A stretch of 64,000 bases of DNA, taken from NCBI GenBank assembly GCA_029256015.1, contig JAQSYQ010000003.1:39651-103650 (forward strand), in the 5' to 3' direction. Shown here piece by piece: positions 7,485 to 17,531 of this stretch. The DNA comes from Gammaproteobacteria bacterium. GTDB taxonomy: Bacteria > Pseudomonadota > Gammaproteobacteria > Francisellales > CACEW01. Position numbers and translations under genes: made by a program. Within the stretch, counting starts at the first letter, position 1. Each line of letters opens with the position of its first letter. The notes under the pieces are model-generated. The model had not been told where the DNA came from. It did not search any database and saw nothing but the letters and a program-made list of their open reading frames with translations.

Positions 7485-8006
7485 ATGAAAAGATCACGTA
7501 ATGTTTTTTTAGTAGGTCCAATGGGTTCAGGAAAGAGTACGATCGGCCGGCAGCTCTCTGAGCTATTGAAAAAAGATTTTTATGACACCGATACTGAAAT
7601 TGAAAAGAAGTGCGGTGCGGATATCAATTGGATTTTTGATATAGAAGGTGAAGAAGGCTTTCGTAAGCGCGAAGAAAAGGTAGTTCAAGAGCTAACAGAG
7701 CTTCAAGGGATTGTTCTGGCAACCGGGGGCGGAGTGGTCAATTCCGCTGCAAACCGTTCAAGGTTGGCTGCAAGAGGTACGGTTATTTATCTTAAGGCAA
7801 CCGTGGATCAGCTGCTTGATCGCACAGCAAGAGATAAAAGCCGGCCTTTGCTGCAAACTAATGACCCTCGTGAAACTTTAGAAAAACTTAATGCAGATCG
7901 TGAGTCGCTGTATGAGGAAGTTGCCGATTTTATTGTAGAAACGGATCAACGTGGCGTGCGCACCGTGGCTGCTGAAATCGCTAAGCTAATGACAGAAGAG
8001 CAATAA
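7485..8006 (+). CDS. aroK: Shikimate kinase AroK
   Basis: 173 aa. Phosphorylates shikimate at the 3-hydroxyl in aromatic amino acid synthesis. P-loop GPMGSGKST near residue 11, DTDTEIEKKCG (shikimate-binding acidic motif), GFRKREEKV, LATGGGVV and the lid arginines in RTARDKSRPLLQ are all present. AAAAGGAATAAAA precedes the ATG. It lies 45 bases after pilQ and its stop overlaps the aroB start by one base (TAATG), the usual gammaproteobacterial order. Confidence 0.95.
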   Translation: MKRSRNVFLVGPMGSGKSTIGRQLSELLKKDFYDTDTEIEKKCGADINWIFDIEGEEGFRKREEKVVQELTELQGIVLATGGGVVNSAANRSRLAARGTVIYLKATVDQLLDRTARDKSRPLLQTNDPRETLEKLNADRESLYEEVADFIVETDQRGVRTVAAEIAKLMTEEQ

Positions 8007-9076
8007 TGCCGACCATCAATGTTGAGCTAGACCAGCATTCTTATCCCCTATACATTGGTGCTGGTTGTCTAAGTGAAACATTTATTTTGCAGCATATTCC
8101 TCATGATGAAGTCCTGATAGTTTCAAACGCTATCGTTGCTGAGCATTACCTTAAAACTTTGGAAAACAGCCTAAAAGGAAAACGCTGCAAGTCAGTTCTA
8201 TTGCCAGATGGCGAATCTTTTAAAACGCTTGATACATTGAATCTCATTTTTGATGCTTTAGTCATGCACAAATTCAGCCGCCAATGCACTTTGATTGCTT
8301 TGGGCGGGGGAGTAGTTGGGGATATTACAGGTTTTGCAGCAGCCTGCTATCAAAGAGGGGTGGGCTACATCCAGGTCCCTACTAGTTTATTGGCCCAGGT
8401 CGATTCATCCATAGGCGGCAAAACCGCGGTTAATCACAAGCTTGGCAAAAACATGATCGGCGCCTTTTATCAGCCTAAAGCCGTGATAATTGATGTAAAT
8501 ACGTTAAGCACCTTGGCTCAAAGAGAATTTGCCTCAGGTTTGGCTGAGGTTATAAAGTACGGGCTGATTTACGATGCCCATTTTTTTGAATGGTTGGAGC
8601 AGAATGCTCAAGAAATTTATGCTCGAGATATAAATATATTGTCCGAAATGATTACGCGCTGCTGCCAAATTAAAGCGGACATTGTGGCTCAAGATGAAAA
8701 GGATTTAGGCCTTAGGATGATTTTAAATTTTGGCCATACTTTTGCTCATGCCATTGAAGCGATAGCAGGCTATGGCGAGCTTTTGCATGGAGAAGCGGTG
8801 GCAATCGGTATGGTTTTGGCTTTGCGCTTGTCTGAAAAATTAGCTCTGATCCATTATCACCTAGTGGAACGGCTACAAAATTGGCTTAAGTGTATGCAGT
8901 TGCCAACAGAACTTCCCAAAGCCCTATCAAGCAAAGCTTTACTTGAAGCCATGGAGCTTGATAAAAAGAATACAGATAGTTCTAATAGATTTATTTTGCT
9001 TGAGGGCTTAGGCCGGGCTGTAATTAAACAGGATGTTGCTTTGGGGCTGGTTCAGTCCGTTTTAAAAGAGGTTTAA
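8006..9076 (+). CDS. aroB: 3-dehydroquinate synthase AroB
   Basis: 356 aa. Converts DAHP to 3-dehydroquinate using NAD+ and a divalent metal. Motifs include DGESFKTL, the NAD-binding GGGVVGDITGFAAA, the QVPTSLLAQVDSSIGGK block and metal ligands in EVIKYG, FGHTFAHAIEA and LHGEAVAIGM. Length is typical. It is translationally coupled to aroK, and the next gene begins three bases after its stop. Confidence 0.96.
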   Translation: MPTINVELDQHSYPLYIGAGCLSETFILQHIPHDEVLIVSNAIVAEHYLKTLENSLKGKRCKSVLLPDGESFKTLDTLNLIFDALVMHKFSRQCTLIALGGGVVGDITGFAAACYQRGVGYIQVPTSLLAQVDSSIGGKTAVNHKLGKNMIGAFYQPKAVIIDVNTLSTLAQREFASGLAEVIKYGLIYDAHFFEWLEQNAQEIYARDINILSEMITRCCQIKADIVAQDEKDLGLRMILNFGHTFAHAIEAIAGYGELLHGEAVAIGMVLALRLSEKLALIHYHLVERLQNWLKCMQLPTELPKALSSKALLEAMELDKKNTDSSNRFILLEGLGRAVIKQDVALGLVQSVLKEV

Positions 9077-9078
9077 GT

Positions 9079-10155
9079 ATGAAGCATTCTGTCCTTGTTA
9101 TTGGTAGCGGGCCTGTGGGCTTGGCGCATGCTATTGAGCTGTCTAGATTAGGTCACCCAGTCAGGATTATCGATAAAAATCCAGAGCCTTCCCCTTACAG
9201 CAAGGCCATTGTAATTAATCCCAAAACGCTTAGCCTGCTTGAGGCTTCGGGTGCAAGTGCAAAACTCATTGAACAAGGCATTAAAATTCCCTGTATGAGA
9301 ATGCATGATGCAAACGGGAAGGTTTTGGCTGAAGTTCATGTTGATTTAATTAAACATCATTACCCGTTCATGTTGGCCGTGCCGCAATATGTCACAGAAA
9401 AGGTATTGACCGATGTTTTGGCAGGCTTTGGTGTACAGATTGAAAGAGCTAAAGAGTTCATTGGCTTTGCTCAAGATGGCCAATCTGTTATTGCAGAAAT
9501 TAATACAGCTAATGGAATTGAAAGTATTAAGGCAGATTATTTAATCGGAGCAGATGGCGCGCATAGCCAAGTTAGAAAGTCACTGGAAATTGAGTTCTCA
9601 GGCTTTGCTTACGATGATCAATGGAACCTTGCCGATGTGACAATGGATTGGGATCAAGGCGATGCCAATGTTTATATGCTCAAAAACGGAATTGCTTTAA
9701 TTATTATAAGAATTGCAGAAAGCCGCTATCGGATTATAAGCAACCATCCTGATGCATTAAGTTATTTGCCAAAAGCCGCTAAAGTGAAACAGATATTTTG
9801 GCAGTCTGATTTTAAAGTGAGTTGCAGGCAGGTGCAAAGCTATCAAAAAGGCCGAGTTTTTTTAATGGGAGATGCAGCCCATATTCATTCACCGGCGGGT
9901 GGCCGCGGCATGAATTTAGGCATAGAAGATGCTTGCATATTGGCGGCTCTGATTGATTCTGAGCAGACGGATCAATACAGCGAGCTACGTTATCCTGTTG
10001 GCAAAAAAGTCATTAAGCTGACTAGCCGATTATTTAGAGTGGCAACTTTAAAAAGTCCTTTTGCGTGTGTTTTGCGCAATTTCCTATTAAAATGTTTGCT
10101 TGCTAGAAAATTTATTCAAATGAAAGTAATAAGACAAATTGCAGGCTTACAATGA
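9079..10155 (+). CDS. FAD-dependent aromatic-type monooxygenase
   Basis: 358-aa flavoprotein of the PheA/TfdB/UbiH group. The dinucleotide fold is at the N-terminus ([19 protein letters not shown]), followed by the central [13 protein letters not shown] (GD/DG motif) and the FAD-ribityl motif [19 protein letters not shown]. The C-terminal segment is short compared with classic phenol hydroxylases (500-600 aa). The substrate cannot be told from sequence; ubiquinone, tetrapyrrole or aromatic hydroxylation are all possible. It starts three bases after aroB and overlaps hemE by four (ATGA), so it belongs to a long co-directional run. Confidence 0.82.
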   Translation: MKHSVLVIGSGPVGLAHAIELSRLGHPVRIIDKNPEPSPYSKAIVINPKTLSLLEASGASAKLIEQGIKIPCMRMHDANGKVLAEVHVDLIKHHYPFMLAVPQYVTEKVLTDVLAGFGVQIERAKEFIGFAQDGQSVIAEINTANGIESIKADYLIGADGAHSQVRKSLEIEFSGFAYDDQWNLADVTMDWDQGDANVYMLKNGIALIIIRIAESRYRIISNHPDALSYLPKAAKVKQIFWQSDFKVSCRQVQSYQKGRVFLMGDAAHIHSPAGGRGMNLGIEDACILAALIDSEQTDQYSELRYPVGKKVIKLTSRLFRVATLKSPFACVLRNFLLKCLLARKFIQMKVIRQIAGLQ

Positions 10156-11189
10156 AACCCATTCAAAATGATCGATTTTTAAAAGCTTTGCGAAGAGAGC
10201 CGGTGGATCGGACTCCTATTTGGATTATGCGCCAGGCTGGTCGATACTTGCCTGAGTACCGGGCTTTAAGAGAGCAGGCCGGGCATTTTATGAATCTATG
10301 CAAAACCCCTGAGCTTGCCTGTGAAGCGACCTTGCAGCCTATTAGGCGATTTGATCTTGATGCAGCCATTTTGTTTTCCGATATATTGACCATTCCCGAT
10401 GCGATGGGATTGGGGCTTGGTTTTACTCAAGGCGAAGGCCCTAAGTTTAGCAAAACCGTTCGTTCCATGGCCGATATTAAGGGGCTTAAAAAAATCGAGG
10501 CTAACGAAGATTTGGCTTATGTGATAGATGCTGTGCGTCTAATCAAGCAAGAGCTGAATGGCAAAGTGCCTTTAATCGGATTTAGCGGCAGCCCTTGGAC
10601 TTTGGCTACTTATATGATCGAAGGGGGAAGCAGTAAAGAGTTCAATTTAGCGAAATCCATGCTATACCAATCTCCTGAAATTTTACATGCCTTGTTAGAG
10701 CAACTGAGTAAAGCGGTTGCGGATTATTTGCAGGCTCAAATCGAAGCCGGGGTGGATGCTGTCATGATTTTTGACACCTGGGGCGGGATATTAAGCCCAG
10801 AGGCCTATCGGCAATTTTCATTGAATTACATGCAAAAAATACTAAGCCATATTAAGCTTAAACATAAGAACATTCCTGTTATTCTATTTAGCAAAGGCTG
10901 CTTTCACTCGATTCGTGAAATGGCCGATAGCGGAGCTGATGCTTTAGGAGTGGATTGGATGACTTCAGTAGGCAAGGCTCGTGAGCTGGTTGGGAACAAG
11001 GTAGCCTTACAGGGTAATATGGATCCGGCAGTGCTGTATGCTGATCCAGAAAAAATTAAAGCCGAAGCGATCCGGATCAAACAGGAATTTGGCAATTATC
11101 CCGGGCATATTTTTAACTTAGGTCATGGCATTCACCCCGATATGAATCCTGAGCATGTTGCCTGCTTAATAGAGGCAGTCCATGGATAA
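10152..11189 (+). CDS. hemE: Uroporphyrinogen decarboxylase HemE
   Basis: 345 aa. Decarboxylates the four acetate side chains of uroporphyrinogen III to give coproporphyrinogen III. The N-terminal signature [16 protein letters not shown] is complete, followed by [16 protein letters not shown] and [17 protein letters not shown], and the C-terminus has [16 protein letters not shown]. Normal length. The 4-base overlap with the monooxygenase and 8-base overlap with hemH show a coupled heme-synthesis segment. Confidence 0.96.
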   Translation: MKPIQNDRFLKALRREPVDRTPIWIMRQAGRYLPEYRALREQAGHFMNLCKTPELACEATLQPIRRFDLDAAILFSDILTIPDAMGLGLGFTQGEGPKFSKTVRSMADIKGLKKIEANEDLAYVIDAVRLIKQELNGKVPLIGFSGSPWTLATYMIEGGSSKEFNLAKSMLYQSPEILHALLEQLSKAVADYLQAQIEAGVDAVMIFDTWGGILSPEAYRQFSLNYMQKILSHIKLKHKNIPVILFSKGCFHSIREMADSGADALGVDWMTSVGKARELVGNKVALQGNMDPAVLYADPEKIKAEAIRIKQEFGNYPGHIFNLGHGIHPDMNPEHVACLIEAVHG

Positions 11190-12165
11190 GCCTACAATTG
11201 GAGTGCTTCTGGCCAATTTGGGCACTCCTGATGCTCCTACTCCAAAGGCCGTCAGAAAGTATCTTGCTGAGTTTTTGAGCGATAGAAGGGTGATCGATAA
11301 GCCTAAGTGGATATGGTGGCCCATACTACACGGCATTATTCTTCGAGTTCGCCCCAAGCGTTCAGCCCATGCTTATCAGAAAATATGGACTGCCGAGGGT
11401 TCACCTTTATTGGTCTACAGCAAAAAACAGGCTGAATTATTGCAGCAGGCATTAGGGGCCCAATACCATGTTGAGCTTGGAATGCGCTACGGTAAACCCA
11501 GTTTAGTCGAGGCTTTAGAACGGCTTAAAAAACTATCGTTAAGCCAGCTTATTATATTGCCTCTGTATCCCCAATATTCTATGACAACCACAGCCAGTAC
11601 TTTTGATGTGGTAGAAAGCTTTTTGAAAACCTGGCAAAAACCAGCTCAGCTTGCATCAATCGATTCCTATTATAAACATCCTGAGTATTTACAAGCAGTA
11701 GCCAACAGCGTTAAACAACATTGGGCCCAGCATGGTAAAGCTGACAAACTGCTCATGTCGTTTCATGGCTTGCCTCAATCTTATGTGACAAAAGGTGACC
11801 CCTACTATGAACAGTGCGTATTCTCTGCAAGTAAAATTGCTGAGCTGCTTGGGCTTGGCAACGAAGAGTGGCAGCTAAGCTTTCAGTCTAGAGTGGGTTA
11901 TGAAGAATGGATTAAACCTTATACCATGGAAACTATAGCGGCTTTGCCCAAACAAGGTATTAAAAGTTTACAAGTGCTATGCCCCGGTTTTTCGGCAGAC
12001 TGCCTGGAGACTTTAGAAGAAATTGCTATGCAAAATCGAGACGTGTTTTTGGAAAATGGCGGCCAGCATTTTCAGTACATCCCAGCTCTTAATGCAAGCA
12101 GTGAGCATATTAAGCTACTGAAGGCCTTGGTAGAACAAAAAACCAGAAGCTCAGCTATACTTTAG
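11182..12165 (+). CDS. hemH: Ferrochelatase HemH
   Basis: 327 aa. Inserts Fe2+ into protoporphyrin IX. Shows the N-terminal [20 protein letters not shown], the ferrochelatase signature region [13 protein letters not shown] with the catalytic histidine, [16 protein letters not shown] and [17 protein letters not shown]. Length fits the bacterial family. It completes the last steps with hemE just upstream; hemG/hemN are not in this window. Confidence 0.96.
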   Translation: MDKPTIGVLLANLGTPDAPTPKAVRKYLAEFLSDRRVIDKPKWIWWPILHGIILRVRPKRSAHAYQKIWTAEGSPLLVYSKKQAELLQQALGAQYHVELGMRYGKPSLVEALERLKKLSLSQLIILPLYPQYSMTTTASTFDVVESFLKTWQKPAQLASIDSYYKHPEYLQAVANSVKQHWAQHGKADKLLMSFHGLPQSYVTKGDPYYEQCVFSASKIAELLGLGNEEWQLSFQSRVGYEEWIKPYTMETIAALPKQGIKSLQVLCPGFSADCLETLEEIAMQNRDVFLENGGQHFQYIPALNASSEHIKLLKALVEQKTRSSAIL

Positions 12166-12187
12166 AAAATTTATTTAAGAGATTGTT

Positions 12188-13237
12188 ATGAAGAAGTTAT
12201 GGTTGCTGATTATTATTATAATTGTCCTCGCCGGGGCAGGCGGGTACTATTACTATTATCAAAATCAGCCCCAAGTTACCCCAGTGGCACCTCCCGTATT
12301 AGTGGCAACTACTTCAGTTCAGATGAAAAATATTCCTATTACAGCTTATGCCATGGGAACTTTAATTGCTCCTCAGTCTACAATGTTGCAAGCTCAGCAA
12401 GCAGGCACGGTAACAGGCATTTACTTTCATAGTGGGCAGCAAGTTAAGAAAGGGGACTTGCTCATCACTTTAAATGACGCTCAACAACAGGCTGCATATT
12501 TAAAGGCTCAGGCTGCTTTATCACAAGCCCAGGCCCAATATCATCGTTATCAAATCTTATCCAAAGAGCCTGGCGCTATTATTGCTCAAGTTGATATGGA
12601 TTCTGTGGTCAGCACCTATAAGCAGGCTCAGGCGGCTTTAAGCCAGGCTCAAGAAAATCTTAATGAAACTAAAATTACTGCGCCATTTGACGGCAAGCTT
12701 GGAACGACAAGCTTGGCCTTGGGTAGCTTAGTTCAGGTCGGCACTAATGTGGTATTACTGGTTAATCGCCAAAATCTTGAAATCGAGTATGTGCTTCCAG
12801 AAACAGATTTTGCTTATGCTCAACTGGGCCAAGCTGTTCAACTTAAAACGGATGTGTATCCAGATCAAACTTTTAATGCAAGTGTTGATTATATTTCACC
12901 GCAGATTGACTCAGTCAACCGAACTTTTACTCTAAGAGCGCATGTCATCAACGAGGATAATAAGCTTTCCCCGGGAATGCTAATGTCGGTAGTGCATGTA
13001 CTAAAAGCTAATCATCAAATTCTTGCTATTCCTGCTATAAGTCTTATTCCTGAGCTATCTGGCTATGGCGTTTATATTGTGAAAGATAATAAAGTTGATG
13101 AAATCTATGTCAAAATTGGCCAGCAATTCAATGAATGGATTGAAATTACATCGGGCTTAAGTCAAGGCCAACAAGTTATTTCGCAAGGTCAGCAAAAAGT
13201 GAAACCCGGTACAGTGGTGAAAGTGGCGCAGTCATGA
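12188..13237 (+). CDS. RND efflux periplasmic adaptor (membrane fusion protein)
   Basis: 349 aa. N-terminal membrane anchor (LWLLIIIIIVLAGAGGYYYYY), then the HlyD/AcrA adaptor layout: a barrel-sandwich segment (AQQAGTVTGIYFHSGQQVKKGDLLITL), an alanine/glutamine-rich alpha-hairpin coiled coil (about 100-155), the second half of the lipoyl domain (ITAPFDGKLGTTSLALGSLV) and beta-barrel/membrane-proximal domains. There is no lipobox. It overlaps the RND pump gene by four bases. No outer-membrane TolC-like gene follows, so the complex must use one encoded elsewhere. Confidence 0.92.
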   Translation: MKKLWLLIIIIIVLAGAGGYYYYYQNQPQVTPVAPPVLVATTSVQMKNIPITAYAMGTLIAPQSTMLQAQQAGTVTGIYFHSGQQVKKGDLLITLNDAQQQAAYLKAQAALSQAQAQYHRYQILSKEPGAIIAQVDMDSVVSTYKQAQAALSQAQENLNETKITAPFDGKLGTTSLALGSLVQVGTNVVLLVNRQNLEIEYVLPETDFAYAQLGQAVQLKTDVYPDQTFNASVDYISPQIDSVNRTFTLRAHVINEDNKLSPGMLMSVVHVLKANHQILAIPAISLIPELSGYGVYIVKDNKVDEIYVKIGQQFNEWIEITSGLSQGQQVISQGQQKVKPGTVVKVAQS

Positions 13238-16200
13238 AATTATCTCAAATTTGTATTGCTCGTCCTGTACTGACGGTCGTCTTAAGCTTAGTCCTTATGA
13301 TTATGGGGATAGTGAGCTTCCAGCTGCTTGAAGTACGTTTTCAGCCATTTGTATTTCGCCCTCATTTAATGATTTTTACTTTTTATCATGGGGCCTCTCC
13401 GGCATTAATTGAGCAAACGGTAACTCAGCCTTTAGAGGATGCACTGGTTGATACCCCCAATCTTGACCTTATGAGCTCAACTTCTTCACAGAATATGAGT
13501 AGGATTATTTTAAGCTTTAATACCGTAAGCGAAGAGCAGTTTATTATTGCTCAGTCACAAGTTCTGCAAGAAATTTCAGGGGTCAACCTTCCGGCTTCTT
13601 CAGAAAAGCCAGCGGTTCAAATTAGCAGCGATGGCGGAGATCTCATCGATATAGGGATTACAGACCCTAATTTAAGCCTGCTTCAATTAGTAGATTATGC
13701 CAATAACTTTATTGTTAACCGCCTGCAGCAGGTCCCAGGAGTGGTTGAAGCTGAGGTCAATGCTCCCAATCCAGCCCTGAACATTTCCTTACAGCCAAGC
13801 AGAATGGCGGCCTTAGGAATCACAGTTAGCGATATCAACAAAGCTTTAGAAAATAATAATACTTCATTTTCAGCTGGGCAGATTTTTAACGGCAGCCAAA
13901 CACTTCCTGTGAATGCGAGCATTAGTTTACCAGATATCAGCGCATTTCAGGGCTTAGTGATCGGAAATAGCAATGGGCGTTTAATTCGACTGGGAGATGT
14001 GGCAAGCATCAATTTTGGCTCTAACTATATTGGAGGTTGGTTCACTAAAATTAATGGTAAGCCGGGCATTGATATCTTTGTTGATGCGGCAGATGATGCA
14101 AACCCAATAGCTGCCGCTGCTGGGGTAAGGGCCATGATCAAACAGCTGTCCCAAGGCTTTCCTTCCAGCATGCATTCTCAAATTATATTTGATTTAGGGC
14201 AACCCTTACTGGAAGCCATTCATGAAGTATTTATCACCATTTTAGAAGCCGTTGTTCTAGTCATTTTAATTACTTGGATTTGTCTAGGAAACTGGCGAGC
14301 CACTTTAATTCCAATTGTCACTATTCCGGTCTGCTTGGTTGCGGCTTTTGCGATTATGTTAGCTCTAGGTTTTACCATCAATGTGATGACTTTATTAGCG
14401 CTTGTCTTAGCTGTTGGGATGGTGGTGGATGATTCTATTGTGGTATTGGAAAACAGCTATCGCCATATTGAGCAGGGTTTAAGCCCACTGGAAGCCGCAA
14501 AAAAAGGGATTAACGAAATCAGTTTTGCCATTATTGGAGTCACTATTTGTTTGGTGGCAGTGTATGCGCCTGTGGGCTTAATGCCGCCAGGATTTGCAGC
14601 CATTTTCTTTAAAGAGTTTGCTTTTACTTTAGCAGGATGCGTTTTGATTTCAGGTTTCTTGGCATTAACTTTGTCACCTATGATGTGTGCTTATATGATT
14701 AAAGTGCATCAACCCTCTAGATATGAGGCAAAGTTGTTTCAATTTACAGAAAGCTTAAGACTCCGCTATCGTGCTGTTTTAGCTTCTGTGCTGAATCACC
14801 GTAATATTTGTATAGGCTTATTTGCTATTTTATTTGCTGTAGGGGCTTGGACTTTTCATAGTCTAGCTTCGAATTTATTGCCAAAAAGCGAATTAAACTA
14901 TGTCCAATTGCTGTTACAAGGTCCTAATGCTGCCAGTACTGATATGATGGAAGGGCTGACTTCTCAGTTTATGAGCCAGCTCACGAGTAATCCTGGCATT
15001 GAAAGCAGCTTCACCTTCGGGGGTGGTAGCGGCAATCCTAGCAATCAAACCTATAACTTTTTACAGCTCAAGCCACAAAATGAGCGCAATCAAAGCAATG
15101 ATCAGATAGCCGCTTATGTTAATAATCTTATCGCCCAAACCCCGGCATTATCAGGTGGGGCAACTGTTCTTGATGCGAATGGGAATAGTTCATTCCAGCA
15201 GCAGGGCGATTTATTTTTCTATGTGGCGGGACTCGGAAGTTATCAGGATATTAACCAAGCCATTAATAATTTAGTGACCCAGCTTAATCAAAATCCTAGT
15301 TTAAGTAATGTGACTAATAACCTATCCTTCAACAGCCAGTCTTATAATCTTAGCATTAACCGCAATCTAGTTGCGGAACTTGGGGTGAACATTGGAGATC
15401 TAACCGATACCATTTCAACCATGTTAGGCGGGCAAACTTTAGTAAGCCAATATCAGGCTGAGGGACAAGGCTATCCTATTCAGCTACAGCTTCCCAAGGA
15501 TAATTTACAAGACTTGTCCGTGCTGGATAAAATTTATGTCAAAAGTAATACTGGGGTGCTGATTCCTGTGTCCCGATTTGTTACTGTTCAAAGCACTTTG
15601 GATTTGCCTAGTCGCTTTCATGTTAACCAGTTAAGAGCAGGGCAGGTAACTGCCAATATCAATCCCGGCTATACCATGGGACAGGCAGTTGCTGTGATTC
15701 AGGCGGCAGCAAAAAGCAGCTTGCCGGATGGAATGCAGCTAGTTTTTGCAGGGGATGCGAGAAATATGCTGCAAAACAGCCAAAGTTTAAATTTAATATT
15801 TGCTTTAGGTTTGTTGTTTATTTATCTCGTATTGGCTGCCTTGTTTGAAAGCTTTGTTGATCCATTGATTATTTTGCTCACCATTCCTTTGTGTATAACC
15901 GGGGCTTTAATTGCCTTAAAGCTAACCGGTGGCTCATTGAATATGTATACCGGAATTGGTCTGGTGACTCTTATTGGCTTAGTGTCAAAGCATGGTGTAT
16001 TAATCACTCAGTTTGCCAACCAGTTGCGCTCTGAAGGCTTGGAGTTAAAGGAAGCTTTAATAGAAGCAGCCAGCATTCGTCTGCGTCCTATTTTAATGAC
16101 TACCGCTACCATGGTGCTTGGAGCGATTCCTTTGATATTTGCTACCGGGACCGATGCCAACGGACGTCAGCAAATCGGTTGGGTTATTGTAGCAGGCCTT

Positions 16201-16284
16201 ATTGTGGGGACTTTCTTTTCTTTATTTGTCGTGCCAATAGCTTATAGCTTATTGTCCAAGCATAAGACCAAGTTCAAGTATTAA
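13234..16284 (+). CDS. RND efflux pump inner-membrane transporter (HAE1/AcrB type)
   Basis: 1016-aa proton-driven trimeric pump. Starts at a transmembrane helix (ARPVLTVVLSLVLMIMGIV), with two large periplasmic loops (about 30-330 and 550-860) and twelve predicted helices. The proton relay aspartates are in helix 4 (AVGMVVDDSIVVLEN), and the C-terminal half repeats the pattern (LVTLIGLVSKHGVLI). Substrate cannot be predicted; the pair resembles hydrophobe/multidrug exporters. It ends 28 bases before the convergent permease stop. Confidence 0.93.
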   Translation: MKLSQICIARPVLTVVLSLVLMIMGIVSFQLLEVRFQPFVFRPHLMIFTFYHGASPALIEQTVTQPLEDALVDTPNLDLMSSTSSQNMSRIILSFNTVSEEQFIIAQSQVLQEISGVNLPASSEKPAVQISSDGGDLIDIGITDPNLSLLQLVDYANNFIVNRLQQVPGVVEAEVNAPNPALNISLQPSRMAALGITVSDINKALENNNTSFSAGQIFNGSQTLPVNASISLPDISAFQGLVIGNSNGRLIRLGDVASINFGSNYIGGWFTKINGKPGIDIFVDAADDANPIAAAAGVRAMIKQLSQGFPSSMHSQIIFDLGQPLLEAIHEVFITILEAVVLVILITWICLGNWRATLIPIVTIPVCLVAAFAIMLALGFTINVMTLLALVLAVGMVVDDSIVVLENSYRHIEQGLSPLEAAKKGINEISFAIIGVTICLVAVYAPVGLMPPGFAAIFFKEFAFTLAGCVLISGFLALTLSPMMCAYMIKVHQPSRYEAKLFQFTESLRLRYRAVLASVLNHRNICIGLFAILFAVGAWTFHSLASNLLPKSELNYVQLLLQGPNAASTDMMEGLTSQFMSQLTSNPGIESSFTFGGGSGNPSNQTYNFLQLKPQNERNQSNDQIAAYVNNLIAQTPALSGGATVLDANGNSSFQQQGDLFFYVAGLGSYQDINQAINNLVTQLNQNPSLSNVTNNLSFNSQSYNLSINRNLVAELGVNIGDLTDTISTMLGGQTLVSQYQAEGQGYPIQLQLPKDNLQDLSVLDKIYVKSNTGVLIPVSRFVTVQSTLDLPSRFHVNQLRAGQVTANINPGYTMGQAVAVIQAAAKSSLPDGMQLVFAGDARNMLQNSQSLNLIFALGLLFIYLVLAALFESFVDPLIILLTIPLCITGALIALKLTGGSLNMYTGIGLVTLIGLVSKHGVLITQFANQLRSEGLELKEALIEAASIRLRPILMTTATMVLGAIPLIFATGTDANGRQQIGWVIVAGLIVGTFFSLFVVPIAYSLLSKHKTKFKY

Positions 16285-16311
16285 GCCTTTTGCTTCTATT
16301 GAGACCAAAGT

Positions 16312-17523
16312 CTACAAGCTATTGAACAATTGAGTGGTAATTAAAATGAGTCCGCAGAGTAATATTACTATCAATAAACCATTCCCAATAGGTGCTCGAT
16401 AAGAAGAGCTTAAGCTTTGGCTTTGACGTAATTTATATACCATTAACACCGGCAGAATAATTTCAAGAATAGCCACAAAAATAGCGCCATAGCCTAATGC
16501 CATAATAAAACCTTTGGGGTAATAAATAGCAAAAACTAAAGGAGGAATAAAGGTGAGTAAGGCGGTTTGTAAGCGGCCTGCTCTTGAATTTTTTCTTTTG
16601 AACCCATCAGCCAAGAAGTCAAATAAGCCCAAAGTCACCCCAAGGAAAGAGGTGGTCATGGCAATATTGGAAAAACCATCAACGCCTATGCTTACCCAAT
16701 GATTGTTAACTATTTTATCCAAAGTTCCCACGAAGTTGCCGACTGAGTTACCCTGAGCAGCAATTTCTGTAAAGCTATTGCTTCCCATTAATGGAATAAT
16801 CCCCAGGGCGCAAATTAGCCATAAAGTGTAGATCAGCAAAGGCACGGCAGCACCGATCACTATAATGTTTTTTAAAGCTTTGGCATCTTTGTTTAAATAG
16901 CTGCTTAGGCTTGGAATCACTGTATGGAAGCCAAATGAAGTTAAAAATATAGGGGCGGCTGCCCATAAATATTTAGCGCTGCCTTCTTGGTGGATGAGCT
17001 GAGCGGTATTCACATGAGGCAATAGTACGATCAGAATTAAAACTAAGGTGACGCCTTTAATAGAAATCAAAGAGCGGTTGACGATGTCCACGCTTCTTGT
17101 ACTAATAAAGACAATTCCGCCAAAAACTAAAGTAAACAGAATGGCATCGCTATCTGAAGACAGCGAGTGATTAAAAAAGGTTTGAGAAGCTTGAGCCAGC
17201 AAAGAGGCATTTCCTGCAATATAAGCAGAAGTTAGGGCGTACAGCAATAATAGGCAGGTCAGCCAAGCTGCAAACTGGCCGATAGGGCCTAGGGTCGCCA
17301 TTGCCATAGTATTAAAATTGTTTTTGTTAATAGGGAAGGCTAAATTGACTTCCAAGACCAATAAAGCGGTTAATGTCATTAATAGCCAGATGCCTATTAG
17401 CAAAATTAAAGCCGGAATAAATCCGGCTTGAGCTGAAATAAGCGGCAAAGCCAGCATGCCAGCACCAATTGCAGTGCCGATTAAAATTAAGGCGCTGCCA
17501 ATAATTTGAATAGATCGATTCAT
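16312..17523 (-). CDS. Aromatic amino acid permease (HAAAP family, TyrP/Mtr-like)
   Basis: 403 aa with 11 hydrophobic segments. The first helix contains GSALILIGTAIGAGMLALPL, the hallmark of the hydroxy/aromatic amino acid permease family (TyrP, Mtr, TnaB); FLTSFGFHTVIPSL and DGFSNIAMTTSFLGVTLGLFDFLADGF are further family motifs. Tyrosine is the likeliest substrate by resemblance to TyrP but tryptophan cannot be excluded. It follows the MFS gene on the same strand after 8 bases, so the two may be co-expressed. Confidence 0.85.
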   Translation of the reverse strand: MNRSIQIIGSALILIGTAIGAGMLALPLISAQAGFIPALILLIGIWLLMTLTALLVLEVNLAFPINKNNFNTMAMATLGPIGQFAAWLTCLLLLYALTSAYIAGNASLLAQASQTFFNHSLSSDSDAILFTLVFGGIVFISTRSVDIVNRSLISIKGVTLVLILIVLLPHVNTAQLIHQEGSAKYLWAAAPIFLTSFGFHTVIPSLSSYLNKDAKALKNIIVIGAAVPLLIYTLWLICALGIIPLMGSNSFTEIAAQGNSVGNFVGTLDKIVNNHWVSIGVDGFSNIAMTTSFLGVTLGLFDFLADGFKRKNSRAGRLQTALLTFIPPLVFAIYYPKGFIMALGYGAIFVAILEIILPVLMVYKLRQSQSLSSSYRAPIGNGLLIVILLCGLILITTQLFNSL

Positions 17524-17531
17524 TTTTTATC